Assembly: GCF_021190955.1 (NCBI RefSeq)
Contig: NZ_JAIOAO010000001.1
Span: forward strand, 2,232,001-2,296,000
Direction of reading: 5' to 3'
From: Parachryseolinea silvisoli
GTDB lineage: Bacteria > Bacteroidota > Bacteroidia > Cytophagales > Cyclobacteriaceae
DNA: 64,000 bases
Within the stretch, counting starts at the first letter, position 1. Each line of letters begins with the position of its first letter. Below, in pieces: positions 35,571 through 45,587 of the stretch. A program made the translations under genes and the position numbers. The notes under the pieces are model-generated. The model was given only the letters and a program-made list of their open reading frames with translations. It had not been told where the DNA came from and did not search any database.

Positions 35571-36155
35571 TTATTTTAAATTGTGCTGGCGTTTTACACG
35601 GCTTAGCGTGTCCTTATTGACACCGAGATAAGAAGCAATGACATGCTGAGGAAAACGATCAGCAAGCTCGGGATAGCATTCAACAAATTCGGTATAACGC
35701 TTTTCTGCAGTGAAGCTTATTGCAGACGTGAGGCGTCGGTTGTTGGCCATGATGTTACGTTCGTCGAGCTTGTTCATCATTTGACGAAAGACAGGAAGCT
35801 TTTTCTGCAACTCGTTAGCGTTATCTAAAGTCATGCAAAGCAGTTCGCAATGCTCCAAAGCATCGATATGGTATCGGCTTGGCGTCACATTTATAAAACT
35901 TTCACGGTCGCCCATCCACCAATCTTCAATCCCAAGCCTCACAATATGTTCCAGGCCCTTATCATCTACGAAGTACATGCGCATCGCGCCCTTTACAATA
36001 AATGCAAATTTTTTACAAATCTCTCCGGCCTGTAACGAGTATTGTCTTTTCCTTAATCTGACGGGCGTAAAGTTCTGCCTTATCAATGCCTTGTCGCCGT
36101 GTGTAAGTGGTTCAGCGCTAAATTTTTTCAGATAATTAAAATAAGCTTCGTACAT
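35571..36155 (-). CDS. Crp/Fnr-family transcriptional regulator
   Basis: 194 residues. A cyclic-nucleotide-binding type barrel (LRKRQYSLQAGEICKKFAFIVKGAMRMYF, RESFINVTPSRYHIDALEHCELLCM) is followed by a shortened helix-turn-helix (FPQHVIASYLGVNKDTLSRVKRQH). Same subgroup as the regulator at 29473. A degraded copy of its 3' part lies just downstream and a palindrome 169 bases upstream. Its neighbour across the promoter is the isochorismatase-family gene. Confidence 0.9.
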   Translation of the reverse strand: MYEAYFNYLKKFSAEPLTHGDKALIRQNFTPVRLRKRQYSLQAGEICKKFAFIVKGAMRMYFVDDKGLEHIVRLGIEDWWMGDRESFINVTPSRYHIDALEHCELLCMTLDNANELQKKLPVFRQMMNKLDERNIMANNRRLTSAISFTAEKRYTEFVECYPELADRFPQHVIASYLGVNKDTLSRVKRQHNLK

Positions 36156-36323
36156 ATAAGCTTTACGTATCTCTTAAAATAGTATGCATTTTTTCCGGCC
36201 CAATATACGATTAACTGAAATTGATTGTCAATTCCGTTGCGGTAGCGATGCTATAATCAATTGATCCCCTGTATAGTTAAACAAATAGATTCGATATCCG
36301 ACCGTATCCTTAGCGGAAATTTA

Positions 36324-36337
36324 TAGACAAATGTCTA
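36324..36337. promoter_or_regulatory. Palindromic operator-like site, copy 2
   Basis: TAGACAAATGTCTA, perfect arms around AA, identical to the core of the site at 35262-35277. It lies in the 438-base intergenic region between divergent genes (Crp/Fnr at 36155 and the isochorismatase-family gene at 36594), where no other gene is visible. Confidence 0.5.
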
Positions 36338-36593
36338 CGTTATTTTGCGACAAATATCTTCTTTTCAATTTATCAGGTTTGTGACATTTGTCCTTTCTAC
36401 ATCAAGCAAGCTAGTGTAAAAACAGGGCCAGGTATAGTTGAACGCAATACCGCAACGTCAGAGAATTCGTCTATACATCATTGTCGGCCTGCCGGGTATG
36501 ATCTGCCAATGGTCGGGCTTTCAACGAAAAGCTGAAGGTCTCCCCTTGCTTTTGCAACTCATTTTTCAATTTTCAATCGTAAACAATCAAAAC

Positions 36594-37247
36594 ATGTCAA
36601 ACAATCAAAAAAAAGGCCTCGATGCCCTGTTGCGTCCGGAAGATAGTATCGTTGTACTGATCGATCACCAGCCATTCCAGTTCACTAACCTGAACAGCCA
36701 CGAGCCTACTATGATCATTAACGCTGTTGCAGGCCTTTCAAAAGCCGCAAAGATTTTTAATGTGCCAACCATTCTGACCACGGTGCTCGAGGAACGCGGC
36801 GGGTTGATCATCAAACAAATCCAGGATGTATTTCCGGAGCAAAAACCCATCAACCGTACCTGGATCAATACCTGGCAGGACCCTGCTGTTACCGATGTTG
36901 TTGCAAAAAGCGGCCGCAAGCAGCTGATCATTGCCGGTTTATGGACTGAGATATGCGTGGCTATGCCTGCCATCCAGGCAGCAGCTGAAGGCTATGACGT
37001 ATTTGTTGTAACCGACGCCTGCGGGTCATCTTCTGTGGAAGCGCACGATATGGCTGTACGCCGCATGGAGCAGCATGGTATTACGCCAATTAACTGGCTC
37101 GCGGTTGTATCGGAATGGCAGCGCGATTGGGCGCGTCTTGATACAGTTGCCCAGCTAGCCGGTTTGATGATCGAGCATACCGGAGCGACCGGCGTAGCGT
37201 ACGCATGGGAACAGCAGTTATTAAATACCCCTGTACCGGCACAATAA
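36594..37247 (+). CDS. Isochorismatase-family hydrolase, YcaC-like
   Basis: 217 residues from the ATG at 36594; the open frame begins earlier at 36438 but that part is not family-like. Features: VVLIDHQPFQFTNL (catalytic Asp), AGLWTEICVAMPAIQAAAEGYDV (catalytic Cys, cis-peptide region) and VVTDACGSSSVEAHDMAVRRM. The usual Lys position reads NRTWINTW here, so the triad may be altered. Substrate unknown. The next gene is an LLM flavin oxidoreductase, a frequent neighbour in detoxification sets. Confidence 0.85.
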   Translation: MSNNQKKGLDALLRPEDSIVVLIDHQPFQFTNLNSHEPTMIINAVAGLSKAAKIFNVPTILTTVLEERGGLIIKQIQDVFPEQKPINRTWINTWQDPAVTDVVAKSGRKQLIIAGLWTEICVAMPAIQAAAEGYDVFVVTDACGSSSVEAHDMAVRRMEQHGITPINWLAVVSEWQRDWARLDTVAQLAGLMIEHTGATGVAYAWEQQLLNTPVPAQ

Positions 37248-37261
37248 TCAGAACCACCGGC

Positions 37262-37299
37262 AAAGGCGACATCCCGATCATTTCAGGATGTCGCTTTTA
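37262..37299 (+). terminator. Terminator after the isochorismatase-family gene
   Basis: Stem aaaggcgacatcc / ggatgtcgctttt with a 12-base loop and a T-rich end. Confidence 0.75.
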
Positions 37300-37326
37300 C
37301 GACCATAAAGAACAAAAGATAATAGG

Positions 37327-38385
37327 ATGGAAATAGGTATAGACAGTTTCGCCTCGGCAATGTACGGCAGCAGCGAACTGAATAGTGTCGATGCGATGGA
37401 GCAGCTGCTGGATAGAATAGTTGCGTCCGATGAAGCCGGGCTGGATGTTTTCGGCATCGGCGAACATCATAAAAAAGAGTTTCTGGATTCCGTTCCGGCG
37501 GTGATCCTGGCAGCTGCGGCAGCCAGAACTAAAAGGATCCGGCTGATGAGCGCGGTGACTGTACTGAGCACATCAGACCCTGTCCGGGTGTTCCAGCAAT
37601 TCGCAACGCTGGATATCATTTCTAAAGGCCGTGCAGATATCATCGCCGGCCGTGGTTCTGCAATCGAAGCGTTCCCCTTGTTCGGATTCAACCTGAATGA
37701 TTATGACGCGCTGTTCAAGGAGAAATTAAAGTTGCTGATACAGATCAGGGACGAGGAGTTCGTTACCTGGTCGGGAAAGTTCAGGCCCGCATTACATAAC
37801 CAGCCGGTCTATCCGCGCCCCGTGCAAAAGAAGTTACCGGTGTGGGTTGGTGTCGGCGGAACGGCACAATCATTTGTGCGTGCTGGTATGCTGGGGCTTC
37901 CCTTAATGGTAGCCGTCATCGGCGGCGAGACCGAGAGCTTTAGGCCACTGGTCGATCTTTACAGGAAGTCCGGCAAAGAGGCTGGTTTTAAGCCGGAAGA
38001 ATTGAAGGTAGGGCTGCATTCGCCGGGCTACGTAGGCGATACCGATCAGTCGGCGATCGCAGATTATTATCCGGGTTACGTAGAGAACTGGACGAAAGCA
38101 GGCCGGGAACGCGGCTGGCCGCCGGTTACCAAAGCTCAATTCGATGCAGGTGTTTCGCCAAAAGGTGTCCTGGTAGTCGGAGGGCCAGAAACGGTGGCTG
38201 AAAAGCTGAAAAGGCATAGTGAAGCACTCGGCGGCGTCGACCTGTTTACGTTCCAAATGGACATTGCCGGCCTGACACACCAGCAGTTAATGCGGTCTAT
38301 CCAGTTGATCGGCAGCAAGGTTATCCCATTGGTCAATCAAAATATCGGGAGGCAGTCTCCACCCAAATGTTTACCCAAACTTTAA
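37327..38385 (+). CDS. LLM-class flavin-dependent oxidoreductase
   Basis: 352 residues, a luciferase-like barrel: FGIGEHHKKEFLDSVPAVILAAAAARTKRIRLMSAVTVLSTSDPVRVFQQFATLD, GRADIIAGRGS, and LPVWVGVGGTAQSFVRAGMLGLPLMVAVIGG. These enzymes use reduced FMN supplied by another protein. It follows the isochorismatase-family gene, and together they may act on a small toxic compound. No flavin reductase is seen nearby. Confidence 0.9.
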   Translation: MEIGIDSFASAMYGSSELNSVDAMEQLLDRIVASDEAGLDVFGIGEHHKKEFLDSVPAVILAAAAARTKRIRLMSAVTVLSTSDPVRVFQQFATLDIISKGRADIIAGRGSAIEAFPLFGFNLNDYDALFKEKLKLLIQIRDEEFVTWSGKFRPALHNQPVYPRPVQKKLPVWVGVGGTAQSFVRAGMLGLPLMVAVIGGETESFRPLVDLYRKSGKEAGFKPEELKVGLHSPGYVGDTDQSAIADYYPGYVENWTKAGRERGWPPVTKAQFDAGVSPKGVLVVGGPETVAEKLKRHSEALGGVDLFTFQMDIAGLTHQQLMRSIQLIGSKVIPLVNQNIGRQSPPKCLPKL

Positions 38386-38946
38386 GGGTATAGAAGTCTT
38401 TTCTTTTATCACCTCGAACAGAGTCAAAAACAACCGGGCCCATCTACAAATATTGCCTTATGATTAAGCCGGCCGTTAAGCGAATTCGTCCACACAAAAG
38501 CTATATATCCATACACTAGCCGGTCAGATTTATAGACATCCATTACCAGAAGTCAGGCCAATTACCTTATCTGCAGCACATTCCATCTATATCGCCAGCA
38601 GATTAGACTACAACAAAATGGGATTTGGTTACTTTTTCGTCCCGGGCAACTTGCAATTTTGAACAGTACAAACGAAGCAAGGCCTAAAGAGCGTGGATAT
38701 TTTTTTCAAAGTATGGGCTCGGGTTATCGCTATCTCAAAATTAGATAGTGGATACATGAATGTCTCTCACCCCTCACATTTGCGCTCATCACGATTCTCA
38801 CATCTTAGCACAAGGTGTTCACGATTTAACCAAGATAGAAGGGACGTTGAAGGGTTCGTTCCAGCGCCCGTCGCACTGACGCCAGGCGGGCACTTCTTCT
38901 TGGCTTTCCTATGTCTATCCGTGGATATAATGCAAATATCATAGTA
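38386..38946. other. Long intergenic region
   Basis: 561 bases with no gene, RNA or repeat I can support. Short open frames overlap each other and lack coding patterns. Confidence 0.4.
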
Positions 38947-39756
38947 ATGAAAATTGAAGGCTACGACATAAAAATCAGAATACATCCTCGCTTCAGGGAT
39001 ATTGCAGACTATGTGCAAAGGGTACATGCAGTTTTTCCTTCGCTGACCTATATCATCCAAAACAAACGCAATGATATACGTCTCGACAACATAGATGGGC
39101 ACCGTCTGGTGATCAAATCCTTCAAAGGTATGTACTTACCTAACCGGCTGGCCTATTCACTATTTCGAAAATCAAAAGCCCAACGATCTTTTGAAACGTC
39201 CTTGCGTCTGCAATCATTGTCGTTCCATACGCCGATGCCGGTAGCCTATATCGACTATTACAAGTTGGGAATACTTCAGGCGAGTTACTTTATTTCGTTG
39301 CACCAAAACCACAAAGATCTTCAAAACGCTCTTTCCTGCCATTCATTATCGCATGGATTGGCAAAACTGTTTGCTGGTTTTGCTTTTCAACTGCATCAGG
39401 CCGGCGTTTGTCATGATGATTTCTCAAAAGGCAACATCCTATGCGTTGTGGATGGGAACAGAATATATTTTTCCTTGATTGATCTTAATCGCGTCAAATT
39501 CCGCCGCGTACACTACAGGGCCGGCCTCCGAAGTCTGTCAAAGCTTGGCATCCGGCAAGACGATTTTGAGGATGTGCTCAGGATGTATACACGGTTGTGG
39601 GGTCGATCCTTTAGCGATGCACGTCAGTTTATCCAGCGTGTCCGCGATCAGAGGACCAACACCCGCAAAGTGAAACGATTTTTCAAGCGCATCTTTTTTT
39701 CCGGAAGGCTGGCGGTCCTTGATCGCAACGAAGTTAATACCCCGCGAAGCGTATAG
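38947..39756 (+). CDS. Kdo/WaaP-type lipopolysaccharide kinase-like protein
   Basis: 269 residues from the ATG at 38947. The small-molecule-kinase fold is shown by RLVIKSFKGMYLPNRLAYSLFRKSKAQRSFETSLRL (ATP-site Lys and alpha-C helix), the catalytic loop HQAGVCHDDFSKGNILC (Asp, Asn) and the metal site SLIDLNRVKF. This is the WaaP/KdkA group, which phosphorylates LPS core sugars. It stands alone, without other LPS genes. Confidence 0.82.
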   Translation: MKIEGYDIKIRIHPRFRDIADYVQRVHAVFPSLTYIIQNKRNDIRLDNIDGHRLVIKSFKGMYLPNRLAYSLFRKSKAQRSFETSLRLQSLSFHTPMPVAYIDYYKLGILQASYFISLHQNHKDLQNALSCHSLSHGLAKLFAGFAFQLHQAGVCHDDFSKGNILCVVDGNRIYFSLIDLNRVKFRRVHYRAGLRSLSKLGIRQDDFEDVLRMYTRLWGRSFSDARQFIQRVRDQRTNTRKVKRFFKRIFFSGRLAVLDRNEVNTPRSV

Positions 39757-39909
39757 ACATGGCAATACGCCAAGCAAAGTGCTGCTTTCTGTAGACCGAG
39801 CACCGTACCCACGACAACGAAAGCAGATCCGACTACAACAAAATCAGATGTGACTAAATCCGCCGCTTAAATATATCCGAGTTTTGGATAGCAAAATACA
39901 CGAATACAC

Positions 39910-42306
39910 ATGCTCAAAAGGAAGAACACACTAACAATCACACTAATCTTTGTCATGATTAGTACTTTATCGGTCGCGCAGTCAACCGGAAATCTAAAAG
40001 GTAGAATTATTGAGCAATCCACGAAACAGCCCGTTGTCGGGGCAAACGTGCTGCTGGACAATACGCAATCAGGAGCAGTATCCGATACTGCCGGGATATT
40101 TTCGATCGTGAATATTCCAATCGGAACGTACTCGGTTACCATTTCGATGATGGGTTATCAAACGAAAAATATTACGGAGATTACGATTTCTCCGAGCAAA
40201 ACATATTATTCAGAAATCGAGCTCTTGGATGGCGTCGGGCAACTGGATGAAGTTACCGTAGTTTCTTTCAAAGGCGAGAATAATCCGTTAACGCCTGTCT
40301 CATCCTATTCATTTTCCAGAGAGGAAATTTTTCGTAATCCCGGCTCCCAGGGAGATATTATGCGTGCGCTTTCTGTGTTGCCGGGTGTGGTCAGCAGCGG
40401 AGCGCAATTTTCGGCTATTGCCGCCAGAGGACAGGGTACGCAGGACAACGTTTACATGGTAGATGACATTCCGATGTTCAACCTATCCCATTTGGAGGCC
40501 GAAGGTTTTGCTTCCGGCTTCAACGACCCCAACGGTGGCCGGTTCAGTATTTTTGCGCCGCGAATTATTGACAATGTACAGTTCCAAAACGGAGGTTTTG
40601 ACGCCGTGTATGGTAGAAAGTCTTCATCGTATCTGAGTCTTGGAATCAAGGAAGGCAATAAGGAATCGTGGTCCGTAAGCGGTCAATTCGACTTACTGGG
40701 GCCGACCATCATTGCGGACGGTCCGGTGTCAAGAAAAACAAGTTTGTTTGCTTCCGCGCGGTATCAGAATTTCGCCGCGCTGCAGAACATCCTGGATATC
40801 CAGAATACCAGTGCAGTAAGCTTTGGCGACTACCTTCTCAAAACTACTACACAGCTAAACACGAAGAACAAGATTTCCGTGGTGGCCCTGTATAACCCCG
40901 AAAGTACAAGTCGAGGCATAGACGATATCAACCCGGATACCGATCTTAATGAGGACAACAGCGCTGGCACCGTACTTTGGAATCATCGCGGAAGCAAAGC
41001 CATGCTGGGCGTCAATTTACAAACACTGACCAGCACCGACAGCTACTGGAAGAATGTCCTGTATTACCGATCGTCCACCGTAGACAATAATTTTGGAAGA
41101 TTCACACCATCGCTCAATTCGGAAGGCCTGATCCTTGATCCATCGTACGGAAGATACGAAGACGATCTCAGGACGATTAAAAACAACCAACAAGAAATCG
41201 GCTACCGCTCGATTTACACAAAACACTACGATAAACTCACTGTTACGGGTGGCATAGATGCCATGATACTGAACCTCGATTATGAGCGAAACCTTGGTCG
41301 TGTTGATACGATCTACACATTCCGAAGCACCGATTTCAGGCCGAGTCCATCGCAATATTATCAGGTACTGGACCCTGATCGTTTTAATTCCCGCTACGAA
41401 AACAGTGCCTTTAGCGGTTCAGCATACGTAACATTTTCGTGGAGAATTTCACAGCGATTTACGCTGAACCCCGGCGTACGCTATGATTATACAGGTTTTG
41501 CCGAACAGCATACTGTGTCGCCCCGGTTGAGTGGAGCCGTTGAGTTGAATGACAAGCACAGCATCAATTTCGCAACAGGTGTTTATTACCAGGACCCAGC
41601 GTATTCCGACATCGGGGGGCAGCGCGAAGATAATAAACTAAAAAACAGCAGGACAATACAATCCATTTTGGGGTATAAGCTTCAATTTTCACCCGACCTG
41701 AAACTGGTGGTGGAAGGCTGGCACAAGCAATTCGACGATCTCATTGTTCAACCCAACCGGGTGGAGAGTTTTTTGATGAACACCGGAGACGGTTATGCCT
41801 ACGGCGCCGACGTCAGCTTGGTTAAACGATTATCCCGAAAATATTATGGTCAGGTCGGGTACTCGTATATGGTCAGTAACCGCGACGACAATAACAACCT
41901 CGGAGAATATGATTACATATTCAATACACCACATACCATTAACCTCCTGTTGAGCTACAAACCAAACGACAAGTGGATCTTCTCCGGAAAATTCCGCTAT
42001 AGCACAGGCCGTCCTACCGACGAGTATATTGTTCACCCCGACGTTCTTAATAACCCGGATAAGCTTCGATATGGGCAGGAAATAACATCGATCAATGGCG
42101 ATAGACTTCCCGACTATGTGAGCTTGGATGTGAGAGTTGACTACTACGTTCCGATGAAAAGGGGCACATTCTCCGCCTTTCTCGATTTGGTTAACATTTC
42201 CAACAGATTCAACGTCAACTCAGAGATCTTTTTACCGGAGACAGGTCGGGCTTTCAACTTAGGACTGGGTGTATTCCCCACGTTCGGGGTACGGGTAGAG
42301 CTTTAG
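39910..42306 (+). CDS. TonB-dependent receptor
   Basis: 798 residues. Signal peptide (LTITLIFVMISTLSVAQS); CarboxypepD_reg-like domain at about 25-110 (GNLKGRIIEQSTKQPVVGANVLLDN); plug domain at about 120-230 (GDIMRALSVLPGVVSSGAQFSAIAARGQG, DNVYMVDDIPMF); then a 22-strand-type barrel to the C-terminus (FGVRVEL). It imports a ligand across the outer membrane with TonB energy. No SusD partner, so not a classical glycan system. It is followed by an SDR, an MFS transporter and an AraC regulator on the same strand. Confidence 0.93.
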   Translation: MLKRKNTLTITLIFVMISTLSVAQSTGNLKGRIIEQSTKQPVVGANVLLDNTQSGAVSDTAGIFSIVNIPIGTYSVTISMMGYQTKNITEITISPSKTYYSEIELLDGVGQLDEVTVVSFKGENNPLTPVSSYSFSREEIFRNPGSQGDIMRALSVLPGVVSSGAQFSAIAARGQGTQDNVYMVDDIPMFNLSHLEAEGFASGFNDPNGGRFSIFAPRIIDNVQFQNGGFDAVYGRKSSSYLSLGIKEGNKESWSVSGQFDLLGPTIIADGPVSRKTSLFASARYQNFAALQNILDIQNTSAVSFGDYLLKTTTQLNTKNKISVVALYNPESTSRGIDDINPDTDLNEDNSAGTVLWNHRGSKAMLGVNLQTLTSTDSYWKNVLYYRSSTVDNNFGRFTPSLNSEGLILDPSYGRYEDDLRTIKNNQQEIGYRSIYTKHYDKLTVTGGIDAMILNLDYERNLGRVDTIYTFRSTDFRPSPSQYYQVLDPDRFNSRYENSAFSGSAYVTFSWRISQRFTLNPGVRYDYTGFAEQHTVSPRLSGAVELNDKHSINFATGVYYQDPAYSDIGGQREDNKLKNSRTIQSILGYKLQFSPDLKLVVEGWHKQFDDLIVQPNRVESFLMNTGDGYAYGADVSLVKRLSRKYYGQVGYSYMVSNRDDNNNLGEYDYIFNTPHTINLLLSYKPNDKWIFSGKFRYSTGRPTDEYIVHPDVLNNPDKLRYGQEITSINGDRLPDYVSLDVRVDYYVPMKRGTFSAFLDLVNISNRFNVNSEIFLPETGRAFNLGLGVFPTFGVRVEL

Positions 42307-42330
42307 TTTCCCATCTGAATGTCACATAAA

Positions 42331-43110
42331 ATGAAATTAACCGACAACACAATTTTAATAACAGGCGGAACAAGTGGCTTTGGCTTTGAGTTCGCATCAC
42401 GGCTTATTACCCTTGGAAATACCGTGATTATCACCGGCAGAAATGCGCTGAAACTTGAGGAGACAAAACGCAAGCTTCCCGCGGTGCATGCAATACAGAG
42501 CGATGTACGTAACCCCGATGACATCGTCAATCTGTATGAACAGGTCACGCACGAATTTCCGAAACTCAATATTTTGATCAACAATGCAGGAGAGATGCGA
42601 AAGCTAAGCGTCCACCACGAGCACAAGCTGGATGAGATCAGCCGTGAAATAGAGATTAACCTGATAGGACCGATACGGATGATACAGGAATTCCTGCCAC
42701 ATTTGAAAAAACAGAAAAACGCTGCCATCATCAATGTGACATCAGGCATCGCGCTGATGCCGTTCGCTATAGCGCCTATTTATAGTGCCAGTAAATCAGG
42801 GCTTCGCTCCTACACCCAGGCTTTAAGGATTCAATTGAAGAATACCGCTATCAAAGTCATTGAACTGGTCGCGCCTGGTTCTTCCACGCCCTTGAACGAT
42901 AAGTTCAGAAATGAGGTCGGCTTCAATCCGAACCGACTGATGGCGCCGGAAAAGGTTGTCGATGAGGGCATCCAGGGAATCATGAATGATAAGGATGAAA
43001 TCTTTCCGGGCTTTTCAAAAGTGGCCCGTGTTATGAGCCGGCTGGCGCCAAGATTTCTGGTTTCGCAAGCCGGCAAGATTGGCGCGTCTTTTATATACGG
43101 AAAACAATAG
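42331..43110 (+). CDS. Short-chain dehydrogenase/reductase (DltE-like)
   Basis: 259 residues from the ATG at 42331; an ATG at 42319 would add four. NAD(P)-binding motif ITGGTSGFGFEFASRL, NNAGEMR, catalytic Ser in NVTSGIALM and YSASKSG. Similar to DltE-type reductases. It starts 25 bases after the TonB receptor, probably in one transcript with it and the MFS gene. Substrate unknown. Confidence 0.9.
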   Translation: MKLTDNTILITGGTSGFGFEFASRLITLGNTVIITGRNALKLEETKRKLPAVHAIQSDVRNPDDIVNLYEQVTHEFPKLNILINNAGEMRKLSVHHEHKLDEISREIEINLIGPIRMIQEFLPHLKKQKNAAIINVTSGIALMPFAIAPIYSASKSGLRSYTQALRIQLKNTAIKVIELVAPGSSTPLNDKFRNEVGFNPNRLMAPEKVVDEGIQGIMNDKDEIFPGFSKVARVMSRLAPRFLVSQAGKIGASFIYGKQ

Positions 43111-43132
43111 TTATTTACTTCAATTATTTTGT

Positions 43133-44416
43133 ATGAAAACGTTCGCTGCGAATAAACAAGTCTGGTTGTACGGCTGGCGCAGAACGGCATTATTGACTGC
43201 GCTTCTGTTTGTAAGTATTTTTAGCCAAATAGGCCGGATATTACCATTTATTCTGGCAGAGTCCATCAAGAAGGATCTTCAACTCAGTGACACAGAACTC
43301 GGGTTAATCATGGGGGTAGCATTTTCAATTTGTTATTCACTGGCCTCTTTGCCACTCGCCCGATTAGCGGACCACGGGTGGGCCAGAAGAATTCTGCTAG
43401 GGTGTGTTTTACTTTGGAGCGCAATGACGAGTCTCGGCGGGCTGGCAACGGGATTGGTGACACTGGCACTGTCCAGGCTCGGTGTTGCCCTTGGCGAAGC
43501 CGGCGGAACACCTGCGAGTCATGCTTTGATCGCGCAGCGAATTGCACCCCACGTCCGCGGCCGCGCCATCGGCTTGTTTGCCATGGGCATCCCATTGGGT
43601 ACAATGCTTGGGTTTGCCATTGGCGGGCGCGCAAGTGATACGATCGGCTGGCGCAATGCGCTCTTCCTTGCAGGCGCTTTCGGGTTGATCGTGGCTATTT
43701 TGGTGGTGCTGTTAATCGGCAAAACCAGTGAGGTAAGAAAACATACCCGTAGCGATGAAAACTTTTTCGTTTCAAGCAGGGCTTTGTTATCAAAGCCGGC
43801 ATTCGTCTGGATGTTTTTGGCGGCCAACCTGCTGGGATTTGCATCGGCCCCTTTCTACACGTTCGGCGCTCCGTTTTTAATGAGAACACACGGACTTACT
43901 GCAAGCGAAGTGGGCATTTCATTTGGACTTTTACAGGGATTGATGGGGATCATCGGCACGCTCCTGGGAGGACGAATTTTTGACAACGCCGTTAACCGCC
44001 GTTCCAACAGGCTACTGGATCCGCCGGCTGTCGCTTTCAGCGTAGCAGCCATCACTACCCTGCTGGCGTTGTTTGTACCGGTAAGCTGGGTATCTATTGC
44101 ACTATTTGTTCCCGGTATGTTTTCGTTTGCCTTCTTGCTGCCACATGCTTTTGGAGCAGGTCATTTGGTTGCAGGGCCAGGAAAGCAGGCTTTAGCCTCC
44201 GGACTGCTGATGTTGGGTTCGGGGCTTTTGCCGGCAGCCTTATCGCCACTTTTGGTGGGAATGATCAGTGACGCGGCTACGGCAGCAAATCATAAAAACG
44301 GCTTGCAGTTAGGTATGTTGGTGGTGCCCGTCTTCAGCCTGCTGTCGGGCATCGCCTGCTTTGTCATAAGCAGAAAATTAAGAACGCATTTTAACGAGGT
44401 CTCATATGGAGGATAA
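43133..44416 (+). CDS. MFS transporter
   Basis: 427 residues from the ATG at 43133. Twelve hydrophobic segments in two groups; the loop motif between helices 2 and 3 reads PLARLADHGWARR (motif A form) and GVALGEAGGTPASHALIAQRI is present. It is predicted to export or import a small molecule across the inner membrane. The stop overlaps by 11 bases the start of the AraC regulator, so regulator and transporter are coupled. Confidence 0.9.
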   Translation: MKTFAANKQVWLYGWRRTALLTALLFVSIFSQIGRILPFILAESIKKDLQLSDTELGLIMGVAFSICYSLASLPLARLADHGWARRILLGCVLLWSAMTSLGGLATGLVTLALSRLGVALGEAGGTPASHALIAQRIAPHVRGRAIGLFAMGIPLGTMLGFAIGGRASDTIGWRNALFLAGAFGLIVAILVVLLIGKTSEVRKHTRSDENFFVSSRALLSKPAFVWMFLAANLLGFASAPFYTFGAPFLMRTHGLTASEVGISFGLLQGLMGIIGTLLGGRIFDNAVNRRSNRLLDPPAVAFSVAAITTLLALFVPVSWVSIALFVPGMFSFAFLLPHAFGAGHLVAGPGKQALASGLLMLGSGLLPAALSPLLVGMISDAATAANHKNGLQLGMLVVPVFSLLSGIACFVISRKLRTHFNEVSYGG

Positions 44417-45311
44417 AAAAATCATCAGAGTAAAAACAATAACGGAAGGCCACCGGATGCAGCAACTTCCGATGCCTGCACATCCGCTGATTAGCATTAT
44501 TGATGTTGCGGACCTGAAAGGCGCTCCGGGAGTAAGCGTGGTATTGGAGTTTTATACCATCTCCATGAAAAGAAATAGTGACGGCTTCATCTACGGGCAC
44601 CAACCCTATGACTTTGACGGGGGACTAATGGCATTTATGGCCCCTAACCAGGTTGCACAGGGCAGACAAGGCGGTCCAAACCCTAATATGACAGGCTGGA
44701 TGCTGTTCGTGCATCCCGATTTATTGTGGAACACACCGCTTGCAACAAAAATTAAAGAGTACGAATACTTCAACTACTCGACAAATGAGGCATTGTTCCT
44801 TTCAGAAAAAGAGGAAGCTGTCATCAATGAAATCATTGCGAATATAAAGCATGAATACAATGCGAATATTGACAACTTCAGTCAAACGATCATCATCGCC
44901 CATTTGGAAACATTATTCAGCTACGCGGAGCGTTTCTATAATCGCCAATTTATCACACGGAAGAAAGCGAGTCATCAAATCCTGAATCGCTTGGAAAAAC
45001 TACTTTCGGACTACTTCAATAGTGACGATTTGGTTACCAAGGGGTTGCCGTCTGTGCAATACATCGCAGACAGCCTCAACGTATCGCAGGGCTACCTGAG
45101 TAGTTTACTAAAAGTATTGACAGGCCAAAGCACGCAGCAGCACATTCACGAAAAACTAATTGCAAAAGCGAAAGAAAAACTTTCTACGACAAACCTGTCA
45201 GTCGGTGAAATTGCATATCAGCTCGGGTTCGAACATCCTCAATCGTTTAGTAAATTTTTCAAAGCAAAAGCAAACGTTTCTCCTTTGGAGTTCAGACAGT
45301 CTTTCAATTAA
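44406..45311 (+). CDS. AraC-family transcriptional regulator
   Basis: 301 residues. An N-terminal cupin-like sensor (VLEFYTISMKRNSDGFIYG, GGLMAFMAPNQVAQG) and a C-terminal double helix-turn-helix (SVQYIADSLNVSQGYLSSLLKVLTGQ, SVGEIAYQLGFEHPQSFSKFFKAKANVSPLEFRQ). Its start lies inside the MFS gene, so it likely regulates the SDR-MFS set or the receptor upstream. Confidence 0.92.
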   Translation: MEDKKIIRVKTITEGHRMQQLPMPAHPLISIIDVADLKGAPGVSVVLEFYTISMKRNSDGFIYGHQPYDFDGGLMAFMAPNQVAQGRQGGPNPNMTGWMLFVHPDLLWNTPLATKIKEYEYFNYSTNEALFLSEKEEAVINEIIANIKHEYNANIDNFSQTIIIAHLETLFSYAERFYNRQFITRKKASHQILNRLEKLLSDYFNSDDLVTKGLPSVQYIADSLNVSQGYLSSLLKVLTGQSTQQHIHEKLIAKAKEKLSTTNLSVGEIAYQLGFEHPQSFSKFFKAKANVSPLEFRQSFN

Positions 45312-45587
45312 ACAAGGGAAATCGTTTAAACATAATCGGCGAGACTGCGAAAGCCGGAATTACGGAAGTAGATATGCAGGAAGCCATTGATGCTTATCGT
45401 TGGCGATCACGTGGGTGCGTTTGGATTCCTGAATTCCGTGAGATATATTGGTAACTAATACCTTGCTTTTCAACTTTATTTTTCCATTGGACAGCTTAAA
45501 TTTCTTCCTCAGCAGCCAGCGAAATATGCATGCACGTTAGTGCCAAGGTTACAGCACGGACAAAGCGACCTTTAATTTACATTCTGT

